From Opitutia bacterium (GTDB lineage: Bacteria > Verrucomicrobiota > Verrucomicrobiia > Opitutales > UBA953): a stretch of 23,443 bases of DNA. Positions 1 to 7,107 of the stretch are shown here, piece after piece. Positions within the stretch are counted from its first letter, which is position 1, and every line of letters begins with the position of its first letter. The notes beneath the pieces are model-generated. The model was given only the letters and a program-made list of their open reading frames with translations, made no database searches and was not told where the DNA came from. Location of the stretch: positions 1 through 23,443 of the forward strand of contig JAJPZB010000124.1 in the NCBI GenBank assembly GCA_021204635.1, given 5' to 3'. Made by a program: the position numbers and the translations under genes.

Positions 1-178
1 GTGGGGAGGGCGGAGGGGTGGGTGGTGAAAATTGGGTTAGTGGTGGCGGCAACGTTCCGCAGATTGTTGTCACACGGATTTGTTCGGGACTAACGTCCCT
101 CACGATTGTGGCGGCAGGTTGGTGGTGAGATTGTTGCGAGGGTCGGTGGTGGCGGGTTAGTGGTGAGACCTTGAACCT
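1..178 (+). repeat. GT-rich degenerate repeat cluster at the left edge of the island
   Basis: No gene is visible here. The plus strand carries degenerate copies of a GGGTTRGTGGTG-type unit (about 34-53, 117-130, 141-155, 155-172), mixed with ATTGTTG and GGCGGCAAC words. Positions 86-99 form a small perfect hairpin (GGGAC, loop TAAC, GTCCC). The stretch GTGGTGAGATTGTTGCG at 122-138 recurs exactly, in inverted orientation, at 7044-7060 on the other side of the AT-rich island. The same unit type makes the tandem array at 23262-23390. The function is unknown; it may be the 3' region of a gene left of the window. Confidence 0.7.
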
Positions 179-256
179 GTGGTAGAAACCGGGTCTGTTG
201 TGGCAACAATGAAAAACACGCGATTCGAGGAGACCAGGATAGTGGGGAGGGTGTGG

Positions 257-1186
257 CTAACGTCTTTCTACGTACAAGGTTTCGACCGAGGATTTCCAGT
301 CTATGTTGTTTGTAAAGAAACTGACAGGGTTGGGAATAATTGTTGGGACGTAACCACTCTTTTCAATTGATTCAATGTCGACTAAATACAGGTAATATGA
401 ATTACCTTTAATAGATGCGGTGTTTTTCTCATTTGAACTCCAGTAAAAATGGGGATTGCCTCGATACGTCTTTACTTCGATGAATCTGTCAAGACTCCCA
501 GAGTACGTGCTCATAAATGAAATTATATCATATCCTGCAGAAACATCAATTTGAGAAATTTGTTTAATCATATCTCTATGGGGGTGAGATGCTAACCTCG
601 AATACTCATATTTTAAAACGAATTGCTCGCCTTGTTCGCCCTCGTCCTTTTGACTAAGTAAAGATTTTTCAAGTTGAGCCAAGGTCATTTTAAGTCTGCT
701 TTCGCTCGCTTTTTTTGCTATAATCTCGGTATCTCCACGATAAAAGTAACCTCCTTTGCTCCGACTGTCTATAATTCCGAAAGACATTAGTAAATTTCTA
801 TAGCAAGCATGGCATAATTTAAAGCCATTTTGCGGAATATAAAATGTGTTGAATTCTTCATCGAATTTTATGGCTTCTAACCTGACTACAGCATTTGAAA
901 TAAGATAGTTTATAAAGATCGCAGAAAATAATGATTTGAAGTCAGAAAGTGAGTTTGAAGTGGCGTTAGTCAATAGTGCGGCGATTTGCTGTGGAAATTC
1001 TTGTTTCAGGATACCAATGAGACGCAATGCAGGATCTATGTTTACTGAAATTCGACCAATGTTATGCAAGCGCAATTCTCGAAGATCCTTTTCTGAGGAA
1101 ATGCCAGACGAGAGATGCTTACACAAAAAGAGCATCCCTTCTACGTCTCCAATCTCACTGTATTTTTCTATCTTTCCGTCCAACAT
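257..1186 (-). CDS. DUF3883-type protein, probable PD-(D/E)XK nuclease fold
   Basis: This 309-residue protein is the last gene of the island operon. The C-terminal third (about 185-270) has the look of a DUF3883 domain. An EQGEQFVLKYE helix is followed by GYDIISF (Asp220), then RFIEVKT (Glu237, Lys239), then FYWSSNEK (Trp249, Glu253) and YYLYLV. The spaced Asp...Glu-X-Lys pattern is that of a PD-(D/E)XK nuclease core, so DNA cleavage or binding is a reasonable inference but not shown. The first 180 residues match nothing I recognise; CHAC at 125-128 contains two Cys but no full zinc site. The ATG lies inside the helicase gene, giving a 32-bp overlap that suggests translational coupling. DUF3883 proteins commonly accompany helicases and methyltransferases in defence loci. 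Confidence 0.8.
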   Translation of the reverse strand: MLDGKIEKYSEIGDVEGMLFLCKHLSSGISSEKDLRELRLHNIGRISVNIDPALRLIGILKQEFPQQIAALLTNATSNSLSDFKSLFSAIFINYLISNAVVRLEAIKFDEEFNTFYIPQNGFKLCHACYRNLLMSFGIIDSRSKGGYFYRGDTEIIAKKASESRLKMTLAQLEKSLLSQKDEGEQGEQFVLKYEYSRLASHPHRDMIKQISQIDVSAGYDIISFMSTYSGSLDRFIEVKTYRGNPHFYWSSNEKNTASIKGNSYYLYLVDIESIEKSGYVPTIIPNPVSFFTNNIDWKSSVETLYVERR

Positions 1187-3119
1187 AATGAGCGATTATT
1201 GCTTTTATATCGTCATCTCCATCATCTCCGAGATTATTAAATAAGGGAATTGGCATAGATTCGATTAGTGACAGCATCCGTTTCTCCTTAACATGAAGCC
1301 GCTCATCTATTACCTCATCAACCGATTGCTCAGATAGAAGATAGTAGTAATTCGTCTTAACTTCTGCTTTAAGTCCATACCGGTGTATTCTATCTTTTGA
1401 TTGGACAAAACGTGCGCAATCAAACGATCTTTCCAGATATATGGCGTTATGGCATGCCTTGTGAAGAGAAATTGACTCGGCGACGGCGTAAGGGTTTGCT
1501 ACAATAACTTTGAAAGGACTATTTTTTTTATGAAACTCTCTTATGATCGCCTCTCTTGTAAACTCGTATCCGGCATCATCCTCTGTCATTCCGTCAGTGG
1601 CAACAGGTGTAGCGCCATAGAGATATTTGCAGGGTATTCCACGAGTTTCTAAATAATGGGATAATTTCTCGATGGTTTTAATAAATATAGCCCATACGAT
1701 GACTTTTTCTCCTTTGCCAATCAATTCATTAATAAGATCTCCACAACGCACGAATTTGGATGGAACTTCATCATGGTAGTATTCTACTATATCCTTAATT
1801 AACTCATTGTCCGATGATTCTACAATCGAGTAATTTTCTCCAAGTTCATTGGCAAATTCACTTATTGGCTGCTGAAGTAATGCAGGATTGCTGGCAACTT
1901 GCCGTAGCCGTAGCATACGCGCTCTGGTTAGCATAGAATGTAAACCAGCGTCCCCACTCTCAGTTGCCTCAACAAATTTGCGCTCTATAAAGTCATAAAT
2001 GCGCCGTTGAGAGTCACTCATTTTTACTTTTATCGGAGGATTTTCAATGGCTGGGGGAATCCCAAGATCGGACTTGTTTATACGGATATAAAAAGGATCT
2101 ATGTTTGTCATTAATTGCGCGACTCTATCATCTTCACGACCTCTTTTTGTCATATCTCGGAGTTGACCAACTGTATAATTTGTAACGTTCTTTTTAGGCC
2201 AAATAAATTTGAAAAGATTGTACATGTCTTCATAACCGTTTGGTGCTGGCGTCCCTGTGAGAACGACCCTGGATGTACAAAATGGGGAGATAGCTTTCAA
2301 TGATTCGGCTGTAATACCGCCTGCAGTATTCTTAATTTTGTGGGCCTCATCGAGTACGACCATGACCCTATTGTTTTTTAGAAAATATAGTATTTGTTCT
2401 TTAACGGATATTATGGATGCATAGCTTATTAATATAAGTTCGTCTGTGTCGCCATAAAAATACTGTTTTTTATCTTCCGAAGATATTTGTCCGTTAATTC
2501 TTTTACTTTTTGGTTTGCGCCCATAACATTCTTCATATTCAGATTCCCATGGTGCAAATGCGCTCAAGGGGCAAACAACCAATATTCGATCTACTCTTTT
2601 TTGATCAGACTCTGGAAGGTTTCTTAAATATGTATATGCGCCATACACGATACTTGTTTTACCGGCACCGGGAACTGAGAAATTACATGCATTCTGAGAA
2701 AATGCCAAATGGTATGCAGAAAGCAACTGCCTTGGATACAATCTACGGTTGCTCATATGTTCCAGTAAACAATTAGAAAAATTATCGAAATCTACTCCGT
2801 TGCAGACATTTGATTTAATCTGCATTGCTCGTTTACTGAATTCTATAAATGATAATTCTTCTTGCTTAAAAGCCTCCATTTCAGAAGACATTTCTCCCTC
2901 ATACTTTATAGTTGCTGCAATGTATTTCGCTGATAACCCAATTATGTTAGCGACACGTTCAATAGGTTCAGTCGATGATATTAATATTTTACCGGCAACG
3001 AGCTGAATACTAAAATTATTGCGTAGCAATGTCGCAGATCGTTTGTTCGCCAATAATTCTTGTATGCTTCCCGATAAAACATATTTGTTTTTTTCATTCG
3101 ATGAAATGATTATTTCCAT
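1155..3119 (-). CDS. SNF2-like superfamily 2 helicase/translocase
   Basis: A 654-residue ATP-dependent DNA translocase. A non-helicase N-terminus (1-125) precedes the ATPase core. Motif I is VPGAGKTS (149-156), motif II DEAH (257-260), motif III TGTPAPN (288-294). The C-terminal lobe has VIVWAIFIKTIEKL and a motif VI of the form FVQSKDRIHRYG. The DEAH box, the TGTP motif and the QxxDRIHRxG arrangement place it in the SNF2/RapA-like group. Motif I differs from the usual DxGxGKT of that group. In a restriction-like operon such enzymes usually move along DNA or remodel bound complexes, so the likely role is to bring the nuclease partners to invading DNA (inference). It starts 8 bp after the ParB-like gene and overlaps the next gene by 32 bp. 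Confidence 0.88.
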   Translation of the reverse strand: MEIIISSNEKNKYVLSGSIQELLANKRSATLLRNNFSIQLVAGKILISSTEPIERVANIIGLSAKYIAATIKYEGEMSSEMEAFKQEELSFIEFSKRAMQIKSNVCNGVDFDNFSNCLLEHMSNRRLYPRQLLSAYHLAFSQNACNFSVPGAGKTSIVYGAYTYLRNLPESDQKRVDRILVVCPLSAFAPWESEYEECYGRKPKSKRINGQISSEDKKQYFYGDTDELILISYASIISVKEQILYFLKNNRVMVVLDEAHKIKNTAGGITAESLKAISPFCTSRVVLTGTPAPNGYEDMYNLFKFIWPKKNVTNYTVGQLRDMTKRGREDDRVAQLMTNIDPFYIRINKSDLGIPPAIENPPIKVKMSDSQRRIYDFIERKFVEATESGDAGLHSMLTRARMLRLRQVASNPALLQQPISEFANELGENYSIVESSDNELIKDIVEYYHDEVPSKFVRCGDLINELIGKGEKVIVWAIFIKTIEKLSHYLETRGIPCKYLYGATPVATDGMTEDDAGYEFTREAIIREFHKKNSPFKVIVANPYAVAESISLHKACHNAIYLERSFDCARFVQSKDRIHRYGLKAEVKTNYYYLLSEQSVDEVIDERLHVKEKRMLSLIESMPIPLFNNLGDDGDDDIKAIIAHYVGRKDRKIQ

Positions 3120-3127
3120 GAGCGCAT

Positions 3128-4411
3128 TTAACTGAGTTCACGCTTGATGCTTTCTGATTTATTAATCAGTTCGTCAAGTTTATCTATCAATTCATTTTTG
3201 TTTCTCTCAGTATGGATTATTCTCGTATCAACTTCCAATAATGCATTTAGTGCTCTCCTAATTAAGGCGATAGGTTTGTTCTTTTCTTTTTTGTTATCAA
3301 TTTTATTTTTGTAATCCATAAAGACATCCATTAGGTCTTCTTTCATTCTCTTTCTCCAATTATTATCTCGTTCGTTCAATAATCTTTTAGTGTCTTCGCT
3401 ATTTTGAGTTTCAGAAAGGATATCTTCGACATGCTTTTCTTCAACACCCGAAATTTTATAATATCGCTCAACGAATGACTTCCATATATCACTATCCGAC
3501 AAAAAATTGTTATTGCTTGTGTATGATATAGCCCTATAGTCGAAATCCCCTTTTTCCGCTAAACGGATATAATCAAAGCAAATTACCTGGAGATCATTTA
3601 CAACTTCTTCTATCTCATTTTGTTGAATCCATGATATTTTTCCTGCACGAATTTTCTTGATCGACTGATTTAATTTAATGAAATCATCCTCACAGCCCCT
3701 TGGCAATCTTGTATATATACCCTTGTACTCGTATGTGTCCAAATATTTATCTATCAGATCCATTATTTCAAGGTCGGTGGCAACTTCACTTGCAGAATTT
3801 AATCCCATATATTCATGAATTTGTTTGGCCGAGAATCCCTTTTCGGTCATATCTTTTATGTGCAGGTATTTCTCGATAGGATTATAATCAACTTTAGTGT
3901 CTGTTCCCATCTGGTACGACGTTTCAAGACGTAAAATTTCCTTTTCGTCAGCATCTTCAGGGAGAACTCTGGTCAAGAAATATGAACACCTGTCTTTTAC
4001 CATCCGTGGATACTTGTCGCTTTCAGCGATTTTGCGTAGAAGAGACACGCGTCTATTGCCATCGACTATGACACCATCCATCGTGATTATGCCTGGTTCC
4101 ATTTGACCATTTTCCGCCAGGTCTTTGAGTGTCTTATTATTTCTTTCTTCACTTGAATTAAACAAAAAATCCTCAATTTGTCTTGAATCCTCTTCTTTGT
4201 CGATATCAAGTTTCCCATGTTCAACTTTATATGACTTTACCAGACTGCTAATACGACCGTTGTCAACGTTGTATGCAACAAATTCCAAGGGGATCTTGTA
4301 GACATCAAATGTTTTACGTTCCCCTTTATAAATTAAAATGGTCCCTGTTTGTTCAGGTTTATTATTATCAAGGATCTCTTTAATTTTTTCTTTACGAGTT
4401 GATTTATCCAT
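3128..4411 (-). CDS. ParB/sulfiredoxin-fold-like protein of the defence operon
   Basis: This 427-residue, highly charged protein has a ParB-like N-terminal half. TMDGVIVDGNRRVSLLRKI (about 110-128) carries the DGNRR signature (117-121) of ParB/Srx-fold domains. An acidic and Gln-containing stretch (LETSYQMG...NPIEKYLHIKDM) and then FSAKQIHEYMGL, which looks like a helix-turn-helix, follow in the order seen in ParB proteins. The C-terminal 130 residues are rich in Lys, Glu and Asn and probably helical. ParB-fold domains bind nucleotides and occur in several defence systems (for example DndB/DptB and SspE, which have DGQxR-type motifs). Here the role may be nucleotide sensing or DNA-state sensing; that is inference. 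It sits 4 bp after the candidate endonuclease and 8 bp before the helicase, so it belongs to the same transcript. Confidence 0.75.
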   Translation of the reverse strand: MDKSTRKEKIKEILDNNKPEQTGTILIYKGERKTFDVYKIPLEFVAYNVDNGRISSLVKSYKVEHGKLDIDKEEDSRQIEDFLFNSSEERNNKTLKDLAENGQMEPGIITMDGVIVDGNRRVSLLRKIAESDKYPRMVKDRCSYFLTRVLPEDADEKEILRLETSYQMGTDTKVDYNPIEKYLHIKDMTEKGFSAKQIHEYMGLNSASEVATDLEIMDLIDKYLDTYEYKGIYTRLPRGCEDDFIKLNQSIKKIRAGKISWIQQNEIEEVVNDLQVICFDYIRLAEKGDFDYRAISYTSNNNFLSDSDIWKSFVERYYKISGVEEKHVEDILSETQNSEDTKRLLNERDNNWRKRMKEDLMDVFMDYKNKIDNKKEKNKPIALIRRALNALLEVDTRIIHTERNKNELIDKLDELINKSESIKRELS

Positions 4412-4415
4412 AGTT

Positions 4416-5309
4416 TTATACGTTAAGGAATTCTTTTATGATCGTCTTTAAGTTGGAAATGTTGCTTAGGTTGAGGAAATAACTACAACTGTGAAAAATT
4501 TTAGCGTAGTCTGAGGGGCGACCTATCCATCCAGCACCATCGAGAATATTTATCAAGCAAAGGTTGGTGGTATTGGCAATTTTTCCCCAAAGCGGGCTTA
4601 CTGTATCATAGTAGTATTTCGTTTGCCCAGAGCTGGTTGTTAATGAAAAGTGTATGTTGATGACGATATGTTTGTCTCCAAAACTGATTGCATCAACATT
4701 CTTTATGTCTGTTTTATCGACACTTTTAACATTTGTAAAACACAATCCAAAAGATTCGGCGATCGTTTCTATCTCATTGCGGATTTTTTTCATATAAGAA
4801 GCGACGCACTTATTGTTGTATTCTGTAATTATTTTGGATTTTATTAGCTTCGTGAGATAATCTCGATTACGTAGCCTTGCTAGGACATCTTTGTCTATTT
4901 TAAAATCACTTAGGATGAATCTCGGGATATCTACTGTAGAATTAGTAGTTCCATGAGAGAAAAGTTCGCAGAACTCTGACATGAGCTCAGTGTTGTTTAT
5001 CATATTTTGTCTTAAAGTCTTGGTCGTCCACTCGCTATCAAATGTGAATCCTTTTTTTAGTCTAACTGTGGAAACAATTCGCTTAAATTTTTCCATGGTG
5101 ATGCCTAATAGAGCTATGAGATTGTCAATGGAATTTTTATCTTTTTTGATATAGGATTTGAGACCTGGAACAGTATCAATCCCATTGAGACCTGCACTCA
5201 TTTCATCTACCAGTTTATTGACTTTATCATCGAAATGGTTTTCGATGTTATTATCAATGAGAAACATCGTAGTTGTTTTTTTGGCGTCTAGAAGTTTTAG
5301 CTTATCCAT
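4416..5309 (-). CDS. candidate type II-like restriction endonuclease
   Basis: A 297-residue protein encoded directly after the cytosine methyltransferase, with which it overlaps by 8 bp (ATGGATAA). Position and size are those of a cognate type II endonuclease. The C-terminal segment NILDGAGWIGRPSDYAKIF (255-273), followed by CSYFLNLSNISNL, resembles the end of DpnII/MboI-like endonucleases as I remember them. Upstream, VDAISFGDKHIVINIHFS (205-222) followed by TTSSGQTK (Lys231) could be the PD-(D/E)XK core, with Asp206 as first acid. The position normally held by Glu appears to be Asn218, so activity is uncertain. The N-terminal 150 residues are helical and unrecognised. No sequence specificity can be deduced. 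It could also be a non-cleaving recognition subunit. Confidence 0.55.
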   Translation of the reverse strand: MDKLKLLDAKKTTTMFLIDNNIENHFDDKVNKLVDEMSAGLNGIDTVPGLKSYIKKDKNSIDNLIALLGITMEKFKRIVSTVRLKKGFTFDSEWTTKTLRQNMINNTELMSEFCELFSHGTTNSTVDIPRFILSDFKIDKDVLARLRNRDYLTKLIKSKIITEYNNKCVASYMKKIRNEIETIAESFGLCFTNVKSVDKTDIKNVDAISFGDKHIVINIHFSLTTSSGQTKYYYDTVSPLWGKIANTTNLCLINILDGAGWIGRPSDYAKIFHSCSYFLNLSNISNLKTIIKEFLNV

Positions 5310-6660
5310 TTTTAGAGCTTATTTTTTTCAACAGTCGTAACGAAATTTCTTTGATGATCGGAACGCATACAGTGTTCCCTAAAAGATCGTATCCCAATTG
5401 AATATTTTTGCAGTCGGAGTTAAAAATCTCGAGAGAATAGCTTTCAGGATAACCAAAAAAGCGTAATCCTTCACGAAGGGTCATCTTTCTTATTCCGTTA
5501 CCATCGACAACGCCAACATGATCCATGTCCGCCGCAACAATCGTAGGTGATTGACTGCTCTTGTCTAGTATGGAACTAATCGGGAAAGACAATTTACCCG
5601 TGACTATGTTGTACCCTTTTTCCTTAGAGGTGTCATAGACCCTTGTCGTGTAAGTTCGACCTGACTCCGATATTAGCAAGACTTTCTTTTTCGGATGTTC
5701 ATATACTAGATATTTTTTTTCGACGAGGTCGTCAAGCATCTCTTGTAGGTTGGGATGAGTATAGAAAGTTTCAATTTGATTGATAGTAAGTGGCATACCG
5801 TCCATCCAGTCTATCCCAATAATTTTCGCCCATTTCTTGCGACGTCTAAATTTGAAGAGCAAATTCATTAATTCTTTCTGGTCTGACGAGACATTACCCC
5901 TATATTCAAAATCCCAAGAATGAATATTCAGTGCTCCACCTCTCTTGTCTTTCAAAAATTTTCCGCATAGAGCGTCAGCCTTGTAATGAGACAAAAGTTT
6001 CGTCGTAAAATCAGTATGTATGCACGGCAGGCCGTTCTCTAAGAAAGCCCCTGTCGAAACTTTACCTTTCTTAGGAATATCTAAGTTCAGCGTTCCGTAT
6101 TTTTTTTTGCACCCAACAATATAAACCCTTTTTCTTTTTTGGGGTAATCCGTAATCAGCTGCATTTAGGAGTGCAAATTGGGTGTTAAAGTTTAGTTTTT
6201 CCGATAGAATCGTCATAATAACTTTGAGCGTTTTGCCGATTTTATCAGACTTTTCCTCTTTGTCATGGGTAATAAGCCCCTCTACGTTTTCCAAAATAAA
6301 ACCATCGACTTCATTTATATGATCGTTGAGTATTCGCTCTATTTCGAAAAACAACGTTCCCCGAGCATCAGAAAATCCCTTTCTGCCGCCAGCAAAACTA
6401 AAAGCTTGGCAGGGAAACCCTCCTAACAAGATGTTAAAATGTGGAATCTCATCCGATTTTACCTTGGTGATATCTTTTTTTTGAATATTTTCATTTGGGA
6501 AATTTTCATTAAGAGCTAAAAGAGCGCTGTCTTTTATCTCTGAAGTAAACACACATTTTGTCTTTATTCCAAGTTCTTCAGCTGCTTGCTGAAAACCTAT
6601 TCTTATTCCCCCAAGACCTGCAAAAAGATCTACAAATTTATATGTCTTTTTCACCGACAT
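5302..6660 (-). CDS. DNA (cytosine-5-)-methyltransferase
   Basis: This 452-residue enzyme would transfer a methyl group from S-adenosylmethionine to C5 of cytosine within a specific DNA site, protecting host DNA from the partner nuclease. The motifs run in normal order: motif I FVDLFAGLGGIRIGF (9-23); motif IV GGFPCQAFSFAG with catalytic Cys84; motif VI FILENVEGL; motif VIII YGLPQKRKRVYIVG; motifs IX/X LREGLRFFGYPESY and YDLLGNTVCVPI near the C-terminus. The target-recognition region (roughly 195-370) is long and contains a winged-helix-looking stretch (about 280-330) before the GYNIVTGKLSFPIS segment. The ATG at 6660 is preceded by an A-rich leader with no clear Shine-Dalgarno. It is the first firm gene of the operon; the target site cannot be read from the sequence. 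Confidence 0.95.
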   Translation of the reverse strand: MSVKKTYKFVDLFAGLGGIRIGFQQAAEELGIKTKCVFTSEIKDSALLALNENFPNENIQKKDITKVKSDEIPHFNILLGGFPCQAFSFAGGRKGFSDARGTLFFEIERILNDHINEVDGFILENVEGLITHDKEEKSDKIGKTLKVIMTILSEKLNFNTQFALLNAADYGLPQKRKRVYIVGCKKKYGTLNLDIPKKGKVSTGAFLENGLPCIHTDFTTKLLSHYKADALCGKFLKDKRGGALNIHSWDFEYRGNVSSDQKELMNLLFKFRRRKKWAKIIGIDWMDGMPLTINQIETFYTHPNLQEMLDDLVEKKYLVYEHPKKKVLLISESGRTYTTRVYDTSKEKGYNIVTGKLSFPISSILDKSSQSPTIVAADMDHVGVVDGNGIRKMTLREGLRFFGYPESYSLEIFNSDCKNIQLGYDLLGNTVCVPIIKEISLRLLKKISSKNG

Positions 6661-6669
6661 TGATACTTT

Positions 6670-6825
6670 TTAATTAATCGCAATAATTTCTGCAATACGA
6701 GAAGACAATAAATCTGAAGTTTTCAAGAATAGTGGGCATAGACCGGATTCCGTTGTATTTTTCGTCTCCCATTTAGGCTCGGCTGTAGAATTTTGACTAA
6801 GTTGTACGCGTGCTGCCATTCCCAT
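6670..6825 (-). CDS. possible small protein ahead of the methyltransferase gene
   Basis: A 51-codon open frame begins with two in-frame ATGs (6825 and 6819) and stops with TAA at 6670-6672, 9 bp before the methyltransferase start. The predicted product starts MGMAARVQLSQNS and ends SSRIAEIIAIN. It has no recognisable helix-turn-helix, so it does not look like a typical restriction-modification controller protein. Its base composition resembles the island rather than the flanks. No good ribosome binding site is visible. It may be a real leader gene, a remnant of a larger gene, or chance. Confidence 0.3.
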   Translation of the reverse strand: MGMAARVQLSQNSTAEPKWETKNTTESGLCPLFLKTSDLLSSRIAEIIAIN

Positions 6826-7107
6826 AACAACGTGTTTGTTTCACAATCGTATCTTCGACAGAAGGTTACATAGGATATCGATTTCGCCAGCGCAAATGTC
6901 AAGAAGTATTTTTACAGGGTATTATTTTTACCCTGGCGATCGTTTTGGTGTTGCCTTGCCGGCAACTTCTATCGCGCGGCAACACAAACCTGCGCGGCAA
7001 CAGAGTATGTTGCTACGCCAAAGCGTTGCGCAACAAACTGCCGCGCAACAATCTCACCACAGACTCGGTTTCACCACCAACCCGAGCCTACCACCAACCC
7101 AAGCCTA
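6826..7107. repeat. gene-free, repeat- and palindrome-rich junction at the right edge of the island
   Basis: I see no convincing gene here. The left part is AT-rich like the island. From about 6940 on it is full of GGCAACA / TGTTGC words: GCGCGGCAACA occurs at 6974-6984 and 6992-7002, GTTGCC...GGCAAC forms a hairpin at 6950-6966, and GTTGCGCAAC at 7025-7034 is a perfect palindrome. At 7072-7107 the CACCACCAACCC units appear, the complement of the GT-rich units found at 1-178 and 23262-23390. They end exactly at the stop codon of the gene at 7108. CGCAACAATCTCACCAC at 7044-7060 is the inverted copy of 122-138. Confidence 0.7.
6915..6935. other. 7-bp inverted repeat (CAGGGTA...TACCCTG)
   Basis: The arms CAGGGTA (6915-6921) and TACCCTG (6929-6935) pair perfectly around a 7-nt AT-only loop. 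It lies about 255 bp upstream of the methyltransferase start, where an operator for the defence operon could sit, but neither side shows the T-run expected of a terminator. The function is unknown. Confidence 0.35.

Larger units (their letters stand above)
257..6825 (-). other. AT-rich defence island (composite restriction-modification-like operon)
   Basis: This block is visibly AT-rich compared with the strongly GC-rich genes from 7108 onward, and uses AT-ending codons freely. It holds five co-directional genes with spacings from +8 bp to a 32-bp overlap: methyltransferase, candidate endonuclease, ParB-like protein, SNF2 helicase and DUF3883 protein, perhaps preceded by a small open frame. 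Repeat-rich DNA lies on both sides. The composition break and the gene content point to horizontal acquisition. No recombinase gene, tRNA gene or obvious att duplication was found, so the mode of entry is unknown. Confidence 0.8.

Noticed and set aside
1..256. tRNA or integrase-based attachment site at the island edge
   Set aside because: No tRNA-like cloverleaf, no integrase, and no direct repeat of the island ends was seen.
179..370. Small plus-strand open frame of 63 codons
   Set aside because: It overlaps the 3' end of the DUF3883 gene on the other strand and starts in the repeat cluster; no supporting signal.
257..6660. Known DISARM, BREX or Dnd/Ssp system
   Set aside because: Shared elements are only the helicase or ParB fold; the hallmark genes of those systems are absent.
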